DNA of 64,000 nucleotides from Actinocrispum wychmicini (GCF_004345645.1 NZ_SLWS01000001.1:398714-462713); one strand, 5' to 3'; shown: positions 16,972 through 25,960, counted from the first letter of the stretch. The notes: generated from the sequence alone by a model not told the origin. Numbers and translations: made by a program.

Positions 16972-17511
16972 TCAGAGCCCGAGCGCGGTGATCGCCTTCT
17001 CGGCCACCCGCCGCGGCTTGGTGGACTGCGCCTGGTTCGACGTGACGATCACCGCGGTGACGTCCTTGGCGACGGCGTAGACCGAGCTCTTGTCCTGGCC
17101 CAGTGAGCCGCCCTTCCAGCCCGGCGGCGAACTGGCCGGGTTCGACGTCGCGATCGGCGCCGCCTGGTCGACCAGGGCCTTCGCGTTCTTCGCGTCCCCC
17201 ACGTACACCCGGACGGTGAGCTGGACCGTGCCGTCCGGACGGTAGAAGAAGCACGCGGGATGCGGTTTGTCCGCGGAAATCCGGACCTTGGTGACGTGCT
17301 GGCCGTTGGCGTCCGCGACAAAGGTGCTGTCGAGATAGGGGCACGGCCCGTCCGCAACCGGTTCCGGAGTGGTCGGCGGCCCTTGATCAGTACTTTGCGG
17401 GGTGGCGGTCGGCGGTGTGGACGTGGGTATCGTGACCTGCTGCTTGGGTGGGCTCGTTGAGCATGCCGTGGCGCAGAGCAGCAGGACCAGGGCTGGGGTC
17501 GCTCGCTTCAT
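16972..17511 (-). CDS. DUF2020-type lipoprotein
   Basis: A 179-aa exported lipoprotein. Signal peptide MKRATPALVLLLCATAC with the lipobox LCATAC places the acylated cysteine at residue 17. A Pro/Thr-rich spacer (about 20-50) leads to a folded domain with CPYLDSTFV, ACFFYRPDG and a C-terminal VVAEKAI-like helix, which I recognise as DUF2020. Function unknown. It is convergent with the CwsA-like gene across a strong hairpin. Confidence 0.8.
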   Translation of the reverse strand: MKRATPALVLLLCATACSTSPPKQQVTIPTSTPPTATPQSTDQGPPTTPEPVADGPCPYLDSTFVADANGQHVTKVRISADKPHPACFFYRPDGTVQLTVRVYVGDAKNAKALVDQAAPIATSNPASSPPGWKGGSLGQDKSSVYAVAKDVTAVIVTSNQAQSTKPRRVAEKAITALGL

Positions 17512-17634
17512 GGCATGGTCAGTTAATCAGACGCCATCACGTGGATCTTGTCGACCTCGCTGAACCGCCCTGGGCCGTTCGGCGTAAGCCGTTGTCGCAA
17601 CACCTTGCTAATCCTGCAACGGTAAGGGGTTTGG

Positions 17635-18042
17635 ATGGAGACGATCCTGCGGCGTAGGGAAGACCTGCTGTCGTTGTTCCGGTTCGTGGTCGGCGTGCTG
17701 TTCGCCTGCCACGGAATTGCCAAGTTGTTCGGAATGTTCGGCGGCAAGACCGTCACGTTCGGTTCGTGGCCGAGTTGGTTCTCGGCGGTCATCGAGTTCG
17801 GCGGGGGCCTGGCGGTGATGCTCGGAGTCGGAACGCGCATCGCCGCTCTGTTGTGCTCCGGTGAGATGGCGTACGCGTATTTCACCACTCACCAGCCGAA
17901 AGCGCTCTGGCCGATCGAGAACGGCGGCGAACTGGCCGCGGTCTACAGCTGGGTCTTCCTGTTGATCGCCATTGTCGGTCCGGGTAGCTACACCCTGACC
18001 AAACTCTGGCAGCGGGCGCACCAGCCCAGTCTGACCGAGTAG
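17635..18042 (+). CDS. DoxX-family membrane protein
   Basis: A 135-aa protein with four hydrophobic segments. The N-terminal motif LFRFVVGVLFACHGIAKLF and GGLAVMLGVGTRIAAL are typical of the DoxX/DoxD family, which in mycobacteria is tied to thiol and redox homeostasis at the membrane. ATG 17635 has AAGGGG upstream. Physiological role here unknown. Confidence 0.88.
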   Translation: METILRRREDLLSLFRFVVGVLFACHGIAKLFGMFGGKTVTFGSWPSWFSAVIEFGGGLAVMLGVGTRIAALLCSGEMAYAYFTTHQPKALWPIENGGELAAVYSWVFLLIAIVGPGSYTLTKLWQRAHQPSLTE

Positions 18043-18050
18043 GGATCACT

Positions 18051-18082
18051 CCTGGGTCCTGTCAGCGTCGACAGGACTCAGG
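18051..18082. terminator. Bidirectional hairpin between doxX and gntR
   Basis: Arms CCTGGGTCCTGTC and GACAGGACTCAGG (12 of 13 paired), loop of 6. It ends inside the last codons of the convergent GntR gene. Confidence 0.65.
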
Positions 18083-18779
18083 GCTCCAGCAACCTTTGCA
18101 CCTCGTCGGCCGACTGCTCGACGATACTGCGGGCCACCCGTTCGGCGGCCGCCGCGTCACCTCGTCGAATCGCTTCCGCCACAAGGACATGCCAGTCCAG
18201 TGCCTCCCGGTTGGCGGTCGCCGGGAGCAGGCTCAGCTCTTTCCGGCCGTTCAGCACCGTCGCGGTCACCTCGCCGACGTGCACGAACAAGTCGTTGCCG
18301 CACGCGAGGAACACGATCCTGTGGAACGCCACGTCCGCGGCGATGAACCTGCCCATGTCACCGGCGACGGCATGCGCACGCATCTCGTCCGCGAACCGGG
18401 ACAACTCCGCTCGCTGTTCGGCAGTGGCGTGCGTCGCGGCGAGACCAGCGGCGACCGGTTCGACCGCGCCACGTAACTGGGACAGCTGGCCGAGCAACCG
18501 CCGGCGGTCCGATCCGGCCAGGCGCCACCGGATCAGCTGCGGGTCGAAGAGGTTCCAGTCCGTGGCGGGCAGGACGGTCATCCCGACCTTCGGTCGGCTG
18601 CGGACCATTCGCAGTGCCTCCAGCACGCGCACGGCTTCCCTTGCCACGGTTCGGGAAACGCCGTATCTGGTGGTCAGCTCGTCGAGGCGGAGAATGGTGC
18701 CGCTCGGATACCGGCCCGAGGCGAGCGCCATGCCGAGTGAGTCGAGCAGGTGCGCGTGCAGGCCGCGCGCGGACGTCAC
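18078..18779 (-). CDS. FadR-subfamily GntR transcriptional regulator
   Basis: A 233-aa repressor-type protein: N-terminal winged helix (about 10-75; LDELTTRYGVSRTVAREAVR is the recognition helix region) and an all-helical FCD ligand domain (about 90-220) with acid/histidine metal-binding positions. Its GTG overlaps the stop of the IspD-like gene by four bases, so the two form one translational unit. A metabolite of the partner enzyme's pathway is the likely effector (inference). Confidence 0.88.
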   Translation of the reverse strand: MTSARGLHAHLLDSLGMALASGRYPSGTILRLDELTTRYGVSRTVAREAVRVLEALRMVRSRPKVGMTVLPATDWNLFDPQLIRWRLAGSDRRRLLGQLSQLRGAVEPVAAGLAATHATAEQRAELSRFADEMRAHAVAGDMGRFIAADVAFHRIVFLACGNDLFVHVGEVTATVLNGRKELSLLPATANREALDWHVLVAEAIRRGDAAAAERVARSIVEQSADEVQRLLEP

Positions 18780-19465
18780 CGAGGCTCCAGGATCCGCTCC
18801 GCGACCACCAGGTCGTGTTCGAACGTGATCTTCAGGTTTCGTTGCTCACCTGGAACCCAGTGCACCTGGATGTCGGTGTACCGCTCAACGCACGACGCGG
18901 TGTCCGTGCCGTCGAACCCTTCCGCGGTCGCCTGCTCGTACGCGTCGAGCAACGGTTTCGCCAGGAACCCTTGTGGTGTCTGGACCGCGACCAGTTCCTC
19001 GTCGACCGGCACGACATCACCCTCGGGCGTCTCGGCTGCGAGATCCTCACTCAGCAGCCCAGGGATCGCACCGCCGTGCTCGCGGGTCGCCGCCAGCACC
19101 GCGCCCACAAGGTCACCGCTGGCCAGCGGGCGGGCTCCGTCGTGAATCAGAACGGTGTCGATCTCGCCGGACTCGATCCGCGGGGCGAGATGCCTGAGCG
19201 CGGCCAACTCCGAGCCCTGCCGCGTGCTGCCGCCGGAGACCACGTCGACCGCCATGTCGCCGACGACCTCGGCCATGAACTCGACGTCCTGTGGGCGGGT
19301 CACCAGAACAAGGACGTCGCAGTGTTCGGCGAGCGCGTGCAGCGACCAGGACAACACCGGCCGACCGGCCAACGGCAGATAGACCTTGTTGACCGACCGG
19401 CCGAACCGCGAGCCGGAACCACCAGCCAACACCACTCCGGCCACGTGTGTCACGGCCTCGATCAT
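18776..19465 (-). CDS. IspD-like 2-C-methyl-D-erythritol 4-phosphate cytidylyltransferase family protein
   Basis: A 229-aa nucleotidyltransferase. The CTP-binding loop is VVLAGGSGSRFGRSVNKVYL, followed by VLSWSLHAL, GGSTRQGSELAAL and IHDGARPL, the landmarks of the IspD fold. IspD makes CDP-methylerythritol in the MEP pathway, but the family also includes ribitol-5-phosphate cytidylyltransferases. Coupling to a FadR regulator and distance from ispF argue that this may be a dedicated accessory enzyme rather than the housekeeping copy. Start ATG 19465 or GTG 19450. Confidence 0.82.
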   Translation of the reverse strand: MIEAVTHVAGVVLAGGSGSRFGRSVNKVYLPLAGRPVLSWSLHALAEHCDVLVLVTRPQDVEFMAEVVGDMAVDVVSGGSTRQGSELAALRHLAPRIESGEIDTVLIHDGARPLASGDLVGAVLAATREHGGAIPGLLSEDLAAETPEGDVVPVDEELVAVQTPQGFLAKPLLDAYEQATAEGFDGTDTASCVERYTDIQVHWVPGEQRNLKITFEHDLVVAERILEPR

Positions 19466-19495
19466 CCTCGTTGTCCCGTTGCCTGCACCAGAGGG

Positions 19496-19770
19496 TCACG
19501 CGACCAGACGCAGCCAGGCCGCGGTGAGTGCGGCGTGCCCGGCCGGCGTCGGGTGCACGCCGTCCGCGGCCCAGTACTCCGGTCCGGTCGTCGCGGCGAG
19601 CAGGCGGTCATACCCCGTTTCGAACTCCTCCACCGGGATCACGTACCCCGCTGGATCCAGCGTGTGCCAGCCCATGTCGTTGACTCCCACGAGGATCGAC
19701 ACCACGTCCGGGCGGGCGTCGAATCGCCGGTGAACACCACGGTGCTTCCTGGGCGCAGGGTGATCGTCAT
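19496..19770 (-). pseudogene. SGNH/GDSL hydrolase remnant
   Basis: About 275 bp of what should be a gene of roughly 600 bp. The start (MTITLRPGSTVVFTGDS, block I serine) is in one frame; it breaks off and resumes in another frame at RPDVVSILVGVNDM (block III). A second, in-frame gap joins YDRLLAAT directly to the block V region WAADGVHPTPAGH. Block II and a large central part are missing. The ATG overlaps the stop of the FAD monooxygenase gene (ATGA), so it was once coupled to it. Confidence 0.8.
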
Positions 19771-21278
19771 GTGCGCTCCTCGAATTCGGCACTGCCGAAC
19801 CACTGCCCGACGGCCCGTTCGAACGCTTGCCGGTCGAAGTCGCGATCGCCCGCCCAGGCGACGACGCCGTCCGGCCGGACGAGCACGGCACCCAGTCCGA
19901 GGTCGTTCTTGGCCGTGCCGGCCACATAACGCAGCCGGCTCGTCGCCGAATCACGCAGCCGGCGGTCGGTACTGAAATCCAGCACGACGCCTTGTCCGTC
20001 CTGCATCTCCTCGCCGAGGCGAGTGCCGTCGCGGAGCTGGAAGTTCGGGGCGTTGCGGCCGACCAGTGGGTGCTCGCTGCCGAGGTCGTAGCGGATCGAC
20101 GATCCCGACACCTTCTCGAACACGTAGGTCGTTCCGTCCCGGGTCCGGAGCAGGTCGCGGATCAACCCCTGGACCGCCTGGCCATGCGCGTCCGGCCGCA
20201 GGGCCACCGCCTGCGCGCGCGTCCAGTCGAGCACCCAGGCCGCGACCGGATGGCGTTCACGGGTGTAGGTGTCGAGGAACCCGTCCGGTCCGTGTCCGTG
20301 CACGGTCGCCGCGAGCTTCCATCCCAGGTTCATGGCGTCGCCAAGGCCGGTGTTGAGTCCCTGCCCGCCAAGCGGCGAGTGGATGTGCGCGGCGTCGCCC
20401 GCGAGCAGGACGCGTCCCTGCCGGTAGGTCGTGGTCTGCATCGCCCGGTCGGTGAAGGTCGAGACGAGATGGACCTCGCTCAACGTCACGTCGGTGCCGG
20501 ACACGCGGCGCAGAACCGCCTGGAGGTGGTCGCGGGTCGGCTGCCGCGAGCGGTCGAAGGCGCCGAGGTCGAAGTCCATCATGCCGATGTGCCCTTCGGT
20601 GGGCATCTGGATGTACATGCCCGAGGGCGTCAAGTTGAACCCCGGGCTCAGCTTCTCGGGATCGGCGATGGTGACGAGCATGGTGTAGCCGGTGAACTGC
20701 GGCTCGGTGCCGACGAACTCGAAGCCCGCGAGCCCACGTACGGCACTGCGTCCGCCGTCGCAGCCGACGACCCAGCGCGCCGCGTACTCGTGCTCACCGG
20801 CGTGCACGACCGCGCTCTCGTCGTCCTGCGCGATGGCTGAGACCGTGACGCCGCGCCTGATCTCCACGCCGAGCTTGGCTGCCCGCTCGGACAGCACCGA
20901 CTCGACCGCTTCGAGGCTGGTCATCAGCGAGTCCGGTGCCGGGCTGGGCAGCCGGAACGCCAACGCGGCGACGTCGACCTTGGCCGGATCGAGCACCATG
21001 CCTGCGAAGTGGCCCACGCGGCGCGGCGGTGCTGCCTCGTCCACACCTGGATCGTCGTGGACACCCGACGCGGTCAGTAGCGAGCAAAGCATTCCGCGCC
21101 GGTAGAACGTCTCGACCGACGCGGCGGACAGGCCCCGCACCCCGAGCGGGTCCGCCCGCCACGGGGAGTGGGGCTCCGGCTCCCGCTCAAGCACCAGGAC
21201 CGAGCAGCCCGCGAGGCCAAGCTCACAGGCGAGGAGAAGACCGACCGGGCCGGCCCCCACGATCACTACGTCATACAC
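19767..21278 (-). CDS. FAD-dependent aromatic-ring monooxygenase (PheA/TfdB type)
   Basis: A 503-aa class A flavoprotein hydroxylase. N-terminal Rossmann motif DVVIVGAGPVGLLLACELG, then the GCDGGRSAVR (DG) motif and the second FAD motif LLAGDAAHIHSPLGGQGLN; the C-terminal 100 residues resemble the thioredoxin-like domain of phenol hydroxylase relatives. GTG 21278 is chosen because it directly precedes the Rossmann strand and has GGGGAG six bases upstream. It diverges from the broken AfsR-type regulator gene. It probably acts on a phenolic or polyketide-like substrate. Confidence 0.88.
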   Translation of the reverse strand: MYDVVIVGAGPVGLLLACELGLAGCSVLVLEREPEPHSPWRADPLGVRGLSAASVETFYRRGMLCSLLTASGVHDDPGVDEAAPPRRVGHFAGMVLDPAKVDVAALAFRLPSPAPDSLMTSLEAVESVLSERAAKLGVEIRRGVTVSAIAQDDESAVVHAGEHEYAARWVVGCDGGRSAVRGLAGFEFVGTEPQFTGYTMLVTIADPEKLSPGFNLTPSGMYIQMPTEGHIGMMDFDLGAFDRSRQPTRDHLQAVLRRVSGTDVTLSEVHLVSTFTDRAMQTTTYRQGRVLLAGDAAHIHSPLGGQGLNTGLGDAMNLGWKLAATVHGHGPDGFLDTYTRERHPVAAWVLDWTRAQAVALRPDAHGQAVQGLIRDLLRTRDGTTYVFEKVSGSSIRYDLGSEHPLVGRNAPNFQLRDGTRLGEEMQDGQGVVLDFSTDRRLRDSATSRLRYVAGTAKNDLGLGAVLVRPDGVVAWAGDRDFDRQAFERAVGQWFGSAEFEERT

Positions 21279-21375
21279 GAGTAACTCCCCATTCTTCGGA
21301 CACGCGGAGACTGACGCGAGCCGCTCACACGGGGCGCACACGACGCTCACACCGGGTCTGCGCGAAGATCAGGGA

Positions 21376-24300
21376 ATGGACGGGGGTGCGCGCCTTCGCG
21401 TCACGATGCTCGGGGCGTTTCAGGCGTCTCGCGGTGACGCCGCACTACCTGTTCCGGGCGCGCGGTTGCAGGGCCTGGTCGTACGGCTGGCACTCGCCGG
21501 CGGGCGCGCGGTCGAACAGACCGTCCTCATCGACGCGATCTGGGCTGAGGAACCGCCAGCAGACCCCGCCCACGCCCTGCAGGCCCTTGTCTCGCGGCTG
21601 CGTCGCGCCCTCAGCTCGGCTGGCGACGTCGCCCAGGTCGCGGGCGGCTACCGGCTGGCCGTGGCCGACGTGGACGCGCTACGGTTCGAGCAACTTGCCG
21701 CCGCCGGCCGTGACCGCCTACGCGCAGCGGCCGTGCTCGGCGAGGCCGTGGCGCTGTGGGGCGACCGTCCAGGCGTCGAGCCCCCCGGTCGTCGCCGCGG
21801 TAGCACCCGCCGCCGCAACCCTGCTGGCCCACACTTCCGTCGAGGCCGTCGCCGACCTCGCTGACGCCGAGCTGTCCCTGGGCCGCGCCGATACGGCCGC
21901 TGCCCACCTGACCGCCCTACTCGCCGAGCAGCCGGTCCACGAGCGGGCGGCCGCGCTGCTCATGGACGCGCTCGGCGCCCAAGGTCGTCAGGCCGACGCC
22001 TTGGCTCTGTACGAACGAGTCCGCGAAACCCTCGCCGACGACCTCGGCACCGACCCTGGCACCGCGCTGCGTGAGCGCCACCTGAGCCTGTTGCGCGCAG
22101 AGCGGCCGGCCCTAACCAGCTCGAGCAATCTGCCCGCGCCGCTGACCAGCTTCATCGGCCGCGACGAGGACCTCGCCCGGATCCACACGCTGCTCGCCGC
22201 GGGTCGTCTGGTCACCGTGCTCGGGCCTGGCGGCGCCGGCAAGACACGCCTCGCCGTGGAGGCCGCCCGCCGCCACGAGTACCGCGACGGCGCCTGGATG
22301 ATCGACCTCGCCTCGGTCATCGAGCCGGCCAAGGTCAGTGCGGCCGTGCTCGCCGGGATACGCGGCGGCGCGAGGTTCGAGGCCCGGATGCGGGTCGTGG
22401 GCGACGAGCTGGACGTACTCGTCGACCAGCTCGTCGGCCGGGAGAGTCTGCTGCTGGTCGACAACTGCGAGCACCTGATCGACGCCGTGGCCCACCTGGT
22501 CGCGACACTGCTGTCCCGTTGCCCGGGGCTACGCGTGCTCGCCACCAGCCGCGAAGCCCTGGCAGTCGACGGCGAGGCGTTGGTGCCGCTCGGCCCGCTC
22601 GCGCTGCCCGGCCCGAACGACGACGTCGAACAGGCCAGGCGGGTGGCGTCGGTGCGCCTGTTCACCGAGCGGGCCGCAGCCGTGCGCCCCGGCTTCGACG
22701 TCGACGAGACGACGCTGCCCGAGGTCCGGCGGGTGGTCCGCGGCCTGGACGGGATGCCGCTGGCGCTGGAGCTGGCCGCGGCCCGACTGCGGACGCTGTC
22801 CCTGCCCGAGCTGGCCGACGGACTGTCCGACCGGTTCCAACTGCTGACCAGCGGCAGCCGTACCGCGCTGCCCCGGCACCGCACGCTGCGCGCCGTCATC
22901 GCCTGGAGCTGGGACCTGCTGAGCGAGCACGAACGTACGGTCGCCGAACGCGTCTCGATCCTGCCCGGCGGCGTCACCTTGGCCTCGGCCGCCGCGGTCT
23001 GCGCCGAGATCCCGGCCGCCGAGATCCCCGAGCTGATCGCCGGTCTCGTCGACCGGTCGCTGCTGCAGCTCGCGTCCGACCCGGGCCGATACCGAATGTT
23101 GGAGACCCTGCGCGAGTACGGCATCGACCGTCTGCGGGAGACAGGCGACCTCGACACCGTCCGCGACCTGGCCGCCGGCTACTTCGCCGAGCTGATGGCC
23201 CGATGCGACCCGCAGCTGCGCGGGCCTGGCCAGCTGGCGGCCATCCGCGTTGTCAGCGCCGAGTACGACAACGCGCTGGCCGCCCTGCGCTGGCGGTGCG
23301 ACACCGGTGATGCCACCGGCGCGGTCGCTCTCGCCCTGAACCTGACCTGGTACTGGCTGATGTTCGCCCGGCACCCCGACGCGGCCTACTGGCTGGGCGA
23401 GGCACTGGCGGTGCCTGGCGGTGAGCCGACGCCCGACCGCGACTGCGCCCAAGCGATCTACCTGGTCAACCGGGTCGACGCCCGGCCAGGGACGACCGCC
23501 GAGGCGGCCGAGATCCGTGAGCTGGTCGACCGGCTGCTCGCGTACCCGGTGCTGCCGGTGCGGGTACGCGCGCTCACCGTGCTCCCGCTCGCGATCCTTC
23601 AGGAGGAGGAGACCGCGCTCGCGATCCTCGAGGCCCTCGTCGACGACGTCTGGCTGGCCGGGCTGGCCCACATGTTCCGAGCCCAGGTCGCCGAGAACGC
23701 GGGCGAGCTCGACAAGATGCGCACCGCCGTGGACGTGGCCCTGGCCTGCTTCCGACAGGCCAGCGACCGCTGGGGCCAAGCCACCCGTACTGCCGTTACG
23801 CGCCCAACTGCGGCAGTACGACGACGACCTCGACGGCGCGCTGGCCGACCTGCGCGAGGCCCAGTCGCTGGCCGACGAGTTCGGCTCGCGCAGCCTCAGC
23901 GACGAGGTCTTCAGCGACCTCCGCTGGATCGACCTGTACCTGCGGCGCGGCGACGCCGACCTGACGATCGCGATGATCGACTCGGCCGGGAGCGGGCGAA
24001 CTCGCCGGAGATGCTGGCCCTGGTCAACGCGTGGGAGGCCGTCTTCAGGATGCGGCTCGGCGAGCTGGACCGGGCCAGGAAGCTACTTGACGACGCCGAA
24101 CGAGGTCTGCACAGCGGCACCAGGTTCCCCGCCGACCACGCCCGGACGCTGGTCGGCAACGTACGAGCCGTGCTCTGCTTGGAAACGGGTGACCTGGCCG
24201 ACGCGGAGAAGGCTGTGGAGAAGGCATACGCGGCGGCGCTGAAGACCCGGGACCTGCCGATCATGTCGCAGGTGGCGGTCACCACGGCCGCGCTCGCCCA

Positions 24301-24517
24301 AGCACACGGGCGGCATCACGAGGCCGCTGTCCTGCTCGGCGCCGCCGCCCGCCTACGCGGTACTCACGACCGCACCAATCGGTACGTTCACGAACTCACC
24401 TACCGGGGACGGGCCGCCCTCGGCGAGGAAACCTTCGCCACGGCATACGACAAGGGTTGGGAGCTGGATGGGAAAACAGCCGTGACCGAAGTCGACCCGG
24501 CCCGACTACGCGCCTGA
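21376..24517 (+). pseudogene. AfsR/SARP-type transcriptional regulator, three frameshifts
   Basis: The parts in order: OmpR-type winged helix (LRVTMLGAFQASRGD ... GGRAVEQTVLIDAIW), bacterial transcriptional activation domain, NB-ARC ATPase with P-loop GPGGAGKTRLAVE and DNCEHLID, then TPR-like helices to RLRA-stop. Reading changes frame at about 21781-21786 (run of six C; removing one restores VEPPVVAAV), at about 23783-23785 (an extra C in CCC; removal restores QATVLPLRAQL), and back near 23984-23992. Intact length would be about 1045 aa. Likely ancestral role: local activator of the divergent monooxygenase operon. Confidence 0.82.
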
Positions 24518-24527
24518 GCGCCACCCA

Positions 24528-24543
24528 TGTTTCACGTTGAACC
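24528..24543. promoter_or_regulatory. Degenerate parS-like site
   Basis: TGTTTCACGTTGAACC matches the ParB-binding consensus at 13 of 16 positions, all mismatches in the right half. It lies in the 75-bp gap between the SARP pseudogene and the next gene, about 18 kb from the main parS group. Confidence 0.35.
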
Positions 24544-24592
24544 AAGTAAATTCAGTTCTGGTTGACCGCCGGGCCGTCGCACACTGTGCGCC

Positions 24593-25156
24593 ATGAAAGA
24601 ACCAGGACTCGGCGTCGACTTCGGCCGAGTGATCAACGAGGGCTCAGCAGAGCCAGGAGGCGACGACACCACGTTTCTGAGCGGCGGGTACGAGGAAGCC
24701 ATGCGCACGCCGGCGATGCCGGACGCGATGGACGTCCTGCCGCGGCTGGTCGAGATGTTCGAAGGTCGCGTGTGGATCGTCTCCAAGTGCGGCCCACGCA
24801 TCCAGGAACGCACCCTACAATGGCTGGACCATCACGACTTCTGGAACAAGACCGGCATTCTCCGTGCCAACACGAGGTTCTGCCGCGAACGTGCCGAGAA
24901 AGCAGTGCACTGCAAGCGGCTCGGCATCACGCACTTCATCGACGACCGGCGGGACGTCCTCGGCCACATGCGGGACGTCGTCGAGCACCGCTACCTGTTC
25001 GGTCCACAGAAGACACCCGCACCGGACTGGGTCGTCGCGACGCCCACGTGGGCCGACGTTCAGTCCCTGATCTCCTTGAGCAGTTCCCGAACCCGAGCCA
25101 TGACGACCTCGGTGACCTCGCCTAAGAGTTCCCGGTCGACCGGCCGGTCCCGGTAG
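24593..25156 (+). CDS. HAD-like hypothetical protein
   Basis: A 187-aa protein with HAD-like elements: LGVDFGRVI (motif I with the first aspartate), WIVSKCGPRIQ (motif II serine) and THFIDDRRDVL (terminal acidic pair). Related proteins act as small-molecule phosphatases or are uncharacterised. Its last 30 or so codons (97 bp) overlap the 3' end of the convergent plsC gene and encode a Ser/Arg/Thr-rich tail that does not look folded, so an ancestral stop near residue 155 may have been lost. ATG 24593. Confidence 0.72.
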   Translation: MKEPGLGVDFGRVINEGSAEPGGDDTTFLSGGYEEAMRTPAMPDAMDVLPRLVEMFEGRVWIVSKCGPRIQERTLQWLDHHDFWNKTGILRANTRFCRERAEKAVHCKRLGITHFIDDRRDVLGHMRDVVEHRYLFGPQKTPAPDWVVATPTWADVQSLISLSSSRTRAMTTSVTSPKSSRSTGRSR

Positions 25157-25722
25157 GCACTGAGATCCACCGGTTCGCCGACGAGCATTCGCACCCGCTT
25201 CGGCGGAAACGGCCGGAAACGCCGCCGCCGTGAGTCGAGGATCTCCTTCGTCCCCCACTTCGCGGCCGGGATGACCGGCACGTCGTTGGCCAAAGCCAGC
25301 CTCGCCACCCCGGTCCGCCCTGCACCCGGCCACCCATCGGGATCGCTGGTCAGCGTGCCTTCGGGGTAGATCACCACGACCTTGCCGTCCCGCAGCGCGG
25401 CGTCCGCGCCACGCAGGCTGTCGCCAGCCTTGGACGTACCCCGGAAGACCGGGATCTGCCCGGCGCCGTCCAGGACCCGGCCGAGAACCGGGATCTTCCA
25501 CAACGTGTGCTTGGTGAAGAACCGGGGGATGCGGCCGTACTCATGGATGGAGATGGCGTCGATGATGGGATCGATGTACGACGGGTGGTTGAGCACCACC
25601 AACGCGGCGCCCTCACGCGGAATGTTCTCCAGCCCACGCGTGGTGCGGCGGGCGAACAGCCAAGTCACCGGATAGAACACCGATGCCAGCACACCAATGG
25701 CAAAAGTCCCCTTTTCCCTCAC
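25060..25722 (-). CDS. plsC: 1-acyl-sn-glycerol-3-phosphate acyltransferase (PlsC family)
   Basis: A 220-aa membrane-associated acyltransferase making phosphatidic acid. The catalytic box is NHPSYIDP (the HX4D motif), followed by the glycerophosphate-binding FRGTSKAG and the YPEGT block. An N-terminal hydrophobic segment (about 8-24) serves as anchor. GTG start at 25722. It overlaps the convergent HAD-like gene at its 3' end. Confidence 0.92.
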   Translation of the reverse strand: MREKGTFAIGVLASVFYPVTWLFARRTTRGLENIPREGAALVVLNHPSYIDPIIDAISIHEYGRIPRFFTKHTLWKIPVLGRVLDGAGQIPVFRGTSKAGDSLRGADAALRDGKVVVIYPEGTLTSDPDGWPGAGRTGVARLALANDVPVIPAAKWGTKEILDSRRRRFRPFPPKRVRMLVGEPVDLSAYRDRPVDRELLGEVTEVVMARVRELLKEIRD

Positions 25723-25807
25723 CGCCCCAACGCTACCGCGAACCCACGCAGCGCGCCCCGGGTTGGCCCGCTGTGAGGTGAGGCGCGCGAAGCGCGCACG
25801 TGGGGGG

Positions 25808-25830
25808 TTTGGGGGGCTCGGCCCCCCAAA
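25808..25830 (-). repeat. Composite G-run hairpin repeat, copy 1
   Basis: A perfect 10-bp stem TTTGGGGGGC / GCCCCCCAAA with loop TCG, 58 bp downstream of tRNA-Ala. A GCGCGC-GAA-GCGCGC hairpin lies just to its left (about 25782-25797). The same arrangement with the same 18-bp flank recurs after tRNA-Ile at 26268. May terminate transcription. Confidence 0.7.
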
Positions 25831-25854
25831 ATGATGTCGGAGCGAGCCGGCGAA

Positions 25855-25869
25855 GGTTGCGAAGCAACC
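25855..25869 (-). terminator. Hairpin directly after tRNA-Ala
   Basis: GGTTGC-GAA-GCAACC, a perfect 6-bp stem with a GAA loop, 18 bp past the tRNA 3' end. No T-run. Confidence 0.45.
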
Positions 25870-25887
25870 GAGCAGGGTACGCCCGAG

Positions 25888-25960
25888 TGGAGACGAGGGG
25901 AATCGAACCCCTAACCCCTGCCTTGCAAAGGCAGTGCTCTGCCAATTGAGCTACGTCCCC
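25888..25960 (-). tRNA. alaT: tRNA-Ala (anticodon TGC)
   Basis: 73-nt cloverleaf on the minus strand: acceptor GGGGACG/CGTCTCC with discriminator A, D-arm GCTC...GAGC, anticodon stem CTGCC/GGCAG with loop TTTGCAA (anticodon TGC), and T-arm AGGGG-TTCGATT-CCCCT. CCA is not encoded. With tRNA-Ile it forms the classic ileT-alaT pair downstream of gyrA. Confidence 0.97.

Noticed and set aside
19466..24592. Possible transposon or integrated element around the decay patch
   Set aside because: No transposase, integrase, terminal inverted repeats or target-site duplication could be seen; tRNA-Ala is more than 1 kb away and intact, with no duplicated 3' end noticed.
24518..24592. Fourth functional parS of equal rank
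   Set aside because: Three mismatches in one half-site make it clearly weaker than the other three; kept only as a low-confidence site.
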